Assembly: GCF_023115355.1 (NCBI RefSeq)
Contig: NZ_CP096019.1
Span: forward strand, 1,922,001 to 1,986,000
Direction: 5' to 3'
DNA: 64,000 nt
DNA from: Halocatena salina
GTDB taxonomy: Archaea > Halobacteriota > Halobacteria > Halobacteriales > Haloarculaceae
Position numbers and translations under genes: made by a program. The notes beneath the pieces were generated by a model. It had not been told where the DNA came from, did no database searches, and saw nothing but the letters and a program-made list of their open reading frames with translations. This document shows, one piece after another, positions 61,391 to 64,000 of this stretch; position 1 is the stretch's first letter; each line of letters begins with the position of its first letter.

Positions 61391-62892
61391 GTATTCGATC
61401 GGTGTTCAACAAGGTGTTCAAGTCCAAAGATGAGTTCGATCTGACCGGCGGTGGTATCGGCTGGCCACTGTTCTATCTCTCTTTGCCGATCATCATCACG
61501 AACCTCTTTCAGACCGCGTACAATCTCGCGGACACCTTTTGGCTCGGGCAGTACAGCACGACCGCGCTCGCGGCGATCAGCTTCGCGTTTCCGATCGTCT
61601 TCTTGCTGATCTCGTTGGCACTGGGTCTTTCGGTAGCTGGCAGTGTGCTCGTCGCCCAACACATCGGTGCTGGTGAGGAACGGAAAGCCGAATACGCCGC
61701 CTCCCAGACGATCACCTACGCGGTCGTCGCGTCACTCGTTCTTGGAGGCGCCGGGTACTTCCTCGTTGAGGACTTCCTCGCCCTCCTCGGGGCCGCGCCG
61801 GACATTGCGGCCCAAGCGACCGGCTACATGCAGGTGTTCTCGGCTGGACTGGTCGCAGTCTTCGGGTTTGCGGTGTTCATCTCGCTGATGCGGGGGTATG
61901 GCGACACGATCACGCCGATGCTCGTGATGTTCGGATCAGTCGTACTCAACATCGTGCTCGATCCGCTTCTCATCTTTGGCTTCGAGAGCAATCCGTTGTT
62001 CGGTTATCTCGGTATGCGCGGTCTCGAAACGTGGCTGTTCGAGCTGACGGGCTACGCCGGATCGGGCATTGAGGGTGCTGCTATTGCGACGGTGTTCTCC
62101 CGTGTCCTCGCGTTCGTGGTCGGTCTGTGGATCATGTTCCGTGGAACGCGTGGTGTGCAGATCCGGCTCTCCCAGATGACGCCAAACCTTTCGTTCGCCC
62201 GTCGGGTGTTCGACATCGGCGTCCCGGCCTCGATCGAGGGAACTACCCGTTCGCTTTCGATCAATCTGCTGATGTTCATCATCGCTGCGTTTCCCGAGAC
62301 CGTCGTTGCCGCCTATGGTATCGGCACGCGGGTGTTCTCGGTGATCTTCTTACCGGCACTCGCCCTCTCACAGGGCATCGAGACGATGACCGGCCAGAAC
62401 ATCGGCGCGAAGAAACAGGACAGAGCGGCCGAAACCAACCATTTCGGTTCGCGGATCATGCTGATCGGTCTCACTGCGTTCGGCGTCATCGTGTGGCTGG
62501 CTGCCGCCCCGGTCGCCGCCGTCTTCACGAACGATCCCGCTGTCGTCGATGCGACCGCGACCTTCCTTCGGTATGCGGCACCGACGTTCGGGTTCATCGG
62601 CGTCATGCGGGCGTACACCGGCGGGCTCCGCGGGGCTGGTAAGACGTTGATTGCTGCGGTCATCTCGCTCATAGCGCTCGGGATCGTTCGGCTGCCGGTC
62701 GCGTGGATCGGAACCAACGTACTCGCACTCGACGCCACCGGGCTCTGGATCGCCTTCCCTGTCTCCAACATCGCGGGCGGCGTCATCGCGTATCTCTGGT
62801 TCAAGCGGGGCACGTGGCGCGAGGCGGACCTCACCGACTCGGAGTTCGGGAGCGATGTCCCGAGCACTGAACACGCATCGACGGACGACTGA
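61387..62892 (+). CDS. MATE family exporter
   Basis: 501 residues from GTG 61387 (MSIRSVFNKVFKSKDEFDLT). Twelve membrane segments in two halves; WPLFYLSLPIIITNLFQTAYNLADTFWLG (key residues N, D, W of helix 1) and LVAQHIGAGEERKA, then GAKKQDRAAETNHFGSR in the second half. A drug/metabolite exporter, likely induced when the palindrome-binding repressor is released. C-terminus is acidic (EFGSDVPSTEHASTDD). Confidence 0.92.
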   Translation: MSIRSVFNKVFKSKDEFDLTGGGIGWPLFYLSLPIIITNLFQTAYNLADTFWLGQYSTTALAAISFAFPIVFLLISLALGLSVAGSVLVAQHIGAGEERKAEYAASQTITYAVVASLVLGGAGYFLVEDFLALLGAAPDIAAQATGYMQVFSAGLVAVFGFAVFISLMRGYGDTITPMLVMFGSVVLNIVLDPLLIFGFESNPLFGYLGMRGLETWLFELTGYAGSGIEGAAIATVFSRVLAFVVGLWIMFRGTRGVQIRLSQMTPNLSFARRVFDIGVPASIEGTTRSLSINLLMFIIAAFPETVVAAYGIGTRVFSVIFLPALALSQGIETMTGQNIGAKKQDRAAETNHFGSRIMLIGLTAFGVIVWLAAAPVAAVFTNDPAVVDATATFLRYAAPTFGFIGVMRAYTGGLRGAGKTLIAAVISLIALGIVRLPVAWIGTNVLALDATGLWIAFPVSNIAGGVIAYLWFKRGTWREADLTDSEFGSDVPSTEHASTDD

Positions 62893-62912
62893 TTTGAGTG
62901 ATCGTTTCCTCG

Positions 62913-63659
62913 CTATCCGATACCGGTGAGCGACACGTACAGGGTGCCGAACAGGATTGCGTTGTACACACCGTGCGCGAGCGCCGGGACGAGGAGATTG
63001 TCCGTATGCTCGTACAACCCTCCGAGTACCACCCCGAGAACGAAAGTGGTGAGGACGTAGCTCCCGACACCAACGGGACTGCTTGCGACCACTGCCGGAA
63101 CGTGCACGAGTCCGAACAGCGCGCTTGCCAGCCCGATCGCCGGAAGCGCCGAAAACGACCGGCGAAGCCGTCCCTGAACCGCTCCACGAAACAGCAGTTC
63201 CTCTCCCGGTCCGATCAGCACGATCGCAAGCGGTATCAGATACAGCAACAGTTGTGGACGTACACGAGCGAACCGTTCGATCTGGTTGGTTCCCCCCATG
63301 ATGCCGCCGTAGTGGAACAATATGCTAACGAGCTGTGCGATACCTAACAGCAACCCCACACCCACGACGACCCAGCCGATACTCCAACCCGTTGGCCGTC
63401 GAACAGCGATGAGATCTGGATCGGTGTAGATCGCATACACCACGGTCACGAGGGCGAACACGAACTGCTGTTCGACGAGCAGGACGACGTAGCCGACGAC
63501 GCTGTTCGAAGCGATTCCGACTGCCGACAGTGCGAATAACAACGGTACCACGGCCACTCCCGCAAGCAGCAGGGCGCTGATAACGAGGAGCACCACCACA
63601 CCAATGGATCGGAGTCGGTCGTACGTACCGACCCAATGATAAATGTTGTTTGGTACCAT
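62913..63659 (-). CDS. CPBP family intramembrane metalloprotease
   Basis: 248 residues, about eight membrane segments. Motif 1 GPGEELLFRGAVQGRL near residue 152, motif 2 ALFGLVHVPA near 183, motif 3 ALAHGVYNAILFG near 228. A second member of the family seen at 54646, with different sequence. It converges on the MATE gene with 20 bases between them. Confidence 0.87.
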   Translation of the reverse strand: MVPNNIYHWVGTYDRLRSIGVVVLLVISALLLAGVAVVPLLFALSAVGIASNSVVGYVVLLVEQQFVFALVTVVYAIYTDPDLIAVRRPTGWSIGWVVVGVGLLLGIAQLVSILFHYGGIMGGTNQIERFARVRPQLLLYLIPLAIVLIGPGEELLFRGAVQGRLRRSFSALPAIGLASALFGLVHVPAVVASSPVGVGSYVLTTFVLGVVLGGLYEHTDNLLVPALAHGVYNAILFGTLYVSLTGIG

Positions 63660-63808
63660 TGTTCACTATTAGCTTCGAGAGCGGATCGAATACGTCCATC
63701 GATACGTGCTCCTATCCGCTTCGAAACTCCCCGTGGAGGACGGAATGTATATAGGTATTAATTATTATGAAAACGAGTATACTTACCGATCGGAAACGAA
63801 GCTACGGT

Positions 63809-64000
63809 ATGAGCTTTGCCGATCGAACGGAGGCAGGCCGCCGACTCGGCACAGAGCTGATCGAACGGGGTGTTGCGGGCGATATCGTGCTTGCGATTCC
63901 GAGGGGCGGGCTACCGTTGGGTCGTGCAGTGGCTGACACGCTTGATCGTCCCCTTGATGTCGTCGTCGCCAAGAAGATCGGTGCGCCGCACAACCCGGAG
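63809..64000 (+). CDS. Phosphoribosyltransferase domain protein (3' truncated)
   Basis: 64 residues before the window ends. MSFADRTEAGRRLGTELIER is followed by VLAIPRGGLPLGRAVADTL, the start of a type I PRT-like domain of the DUF-style proteins often fused to a dienelactone hydrolase or erythromycin esterase. KKIGAPHNPE at the end is the diagnostic next motif. AT-rich upstream region 63740-63800 contains TATA-like TATATAGGTATTAAT. Confidence 0.75.
   Translation, partial: MSFADRTEAGRRLGTELIERGVAGDIVLAIPRGGLPLGRAVADTLDRPLDVVVAKKIGAPHNPE

Overview
The window is chromosomal DNA from a halophilic archaeon (class Halobacteria). The proteins are strongly acidic. Promoters are TATA-box type and often sit about 25 bases from the start codon, so many mRNAs look leaderless. 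Clade markers include a mevalonate-pathway HMG-CoA synthase, CofE and a Mer-like F420-dependent reductase, an archaeal GlmU, the archaeal tRNA methyltransferase Trm56, TatA, and haloarchaea-only small families. I cannot fix the genus from sequence alone.

Layout. 1-14.5 kb is housekeeping: an AnPRT-like enzyme cut by the window edge, cyclophilin, an APC permease, mutL-mutS, two small enzymes, glmU-glmS for UDP-GlcNAc, and a tandem pair of Fluc/CrcB fluoride channels. 14.5-24.2 kb is accessory. It holds two adjacent asparagine-synthetase-like proteins lacking the usual Cys2, membrane proteins, a glycosyltransferase with a membrane C-terminus and a BtrH-like protein; a thiolase follows. 24.3-45.1 kb is mixed: an AAA+ ATPase coupled to a PhnP-like hydrolase, a PIN/HTH pair with an operator-like palindrome at the start codon, an HD protein, peroxiredoxin, TatA, tRNA-Arg(CCT) with a copied 3' fragment 90 bases away, HMG-CoA synthase, glutamate dehydrogenase, a CitE-like lyase, cofE-mer, a NUDIX-eIF2B fusion, a GT-C membrane enzyme and a MATE exporter.

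46.4-60.2 kb is a CRISPR-rich accessory region with no cas gene. It has two multi-repeat arrays (46.9-47.4 and 59.3-60.0 kb), a solo repeat held between an array-type trailer and a full leader (52.1 kb), and at least four decayed solo repeats. By repeat polarity (ATTGAAAC end, decayed terminal repeats, leader position) the arrays are read on the minus strand. Interleaved are three paralogous small CxxC/CxxC genes (46.4, 50.5, 57.4 kb), each with the same three-hairpin 5' leader. There is also a DUF6516/HVO_A0114-type toxin-antitoxin pair with tandem operator palindromes, a pair of paralogous unknown proteins, zinc-ribbon microproteins, an HNH nuclease and an HTH gene broken by a TAG codon.

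60.3-64 kb returns to ordinary genes: trm56, a small ORF and MATE exporter behind two TetR-type palindromes, a CPBP protease and the start of a phosphoribosyltransferase.

The most unusual signals are the triple-hairpin leader shared by the CRISPR-linked zinc-ribbon genes, the array collapsed to one repeat between intact flanks, the array-wide change in the crRNA handle in the first array, and the palindrome enclosing the leader TATA box. All family names come from motif recognition by eye; no database search was run.
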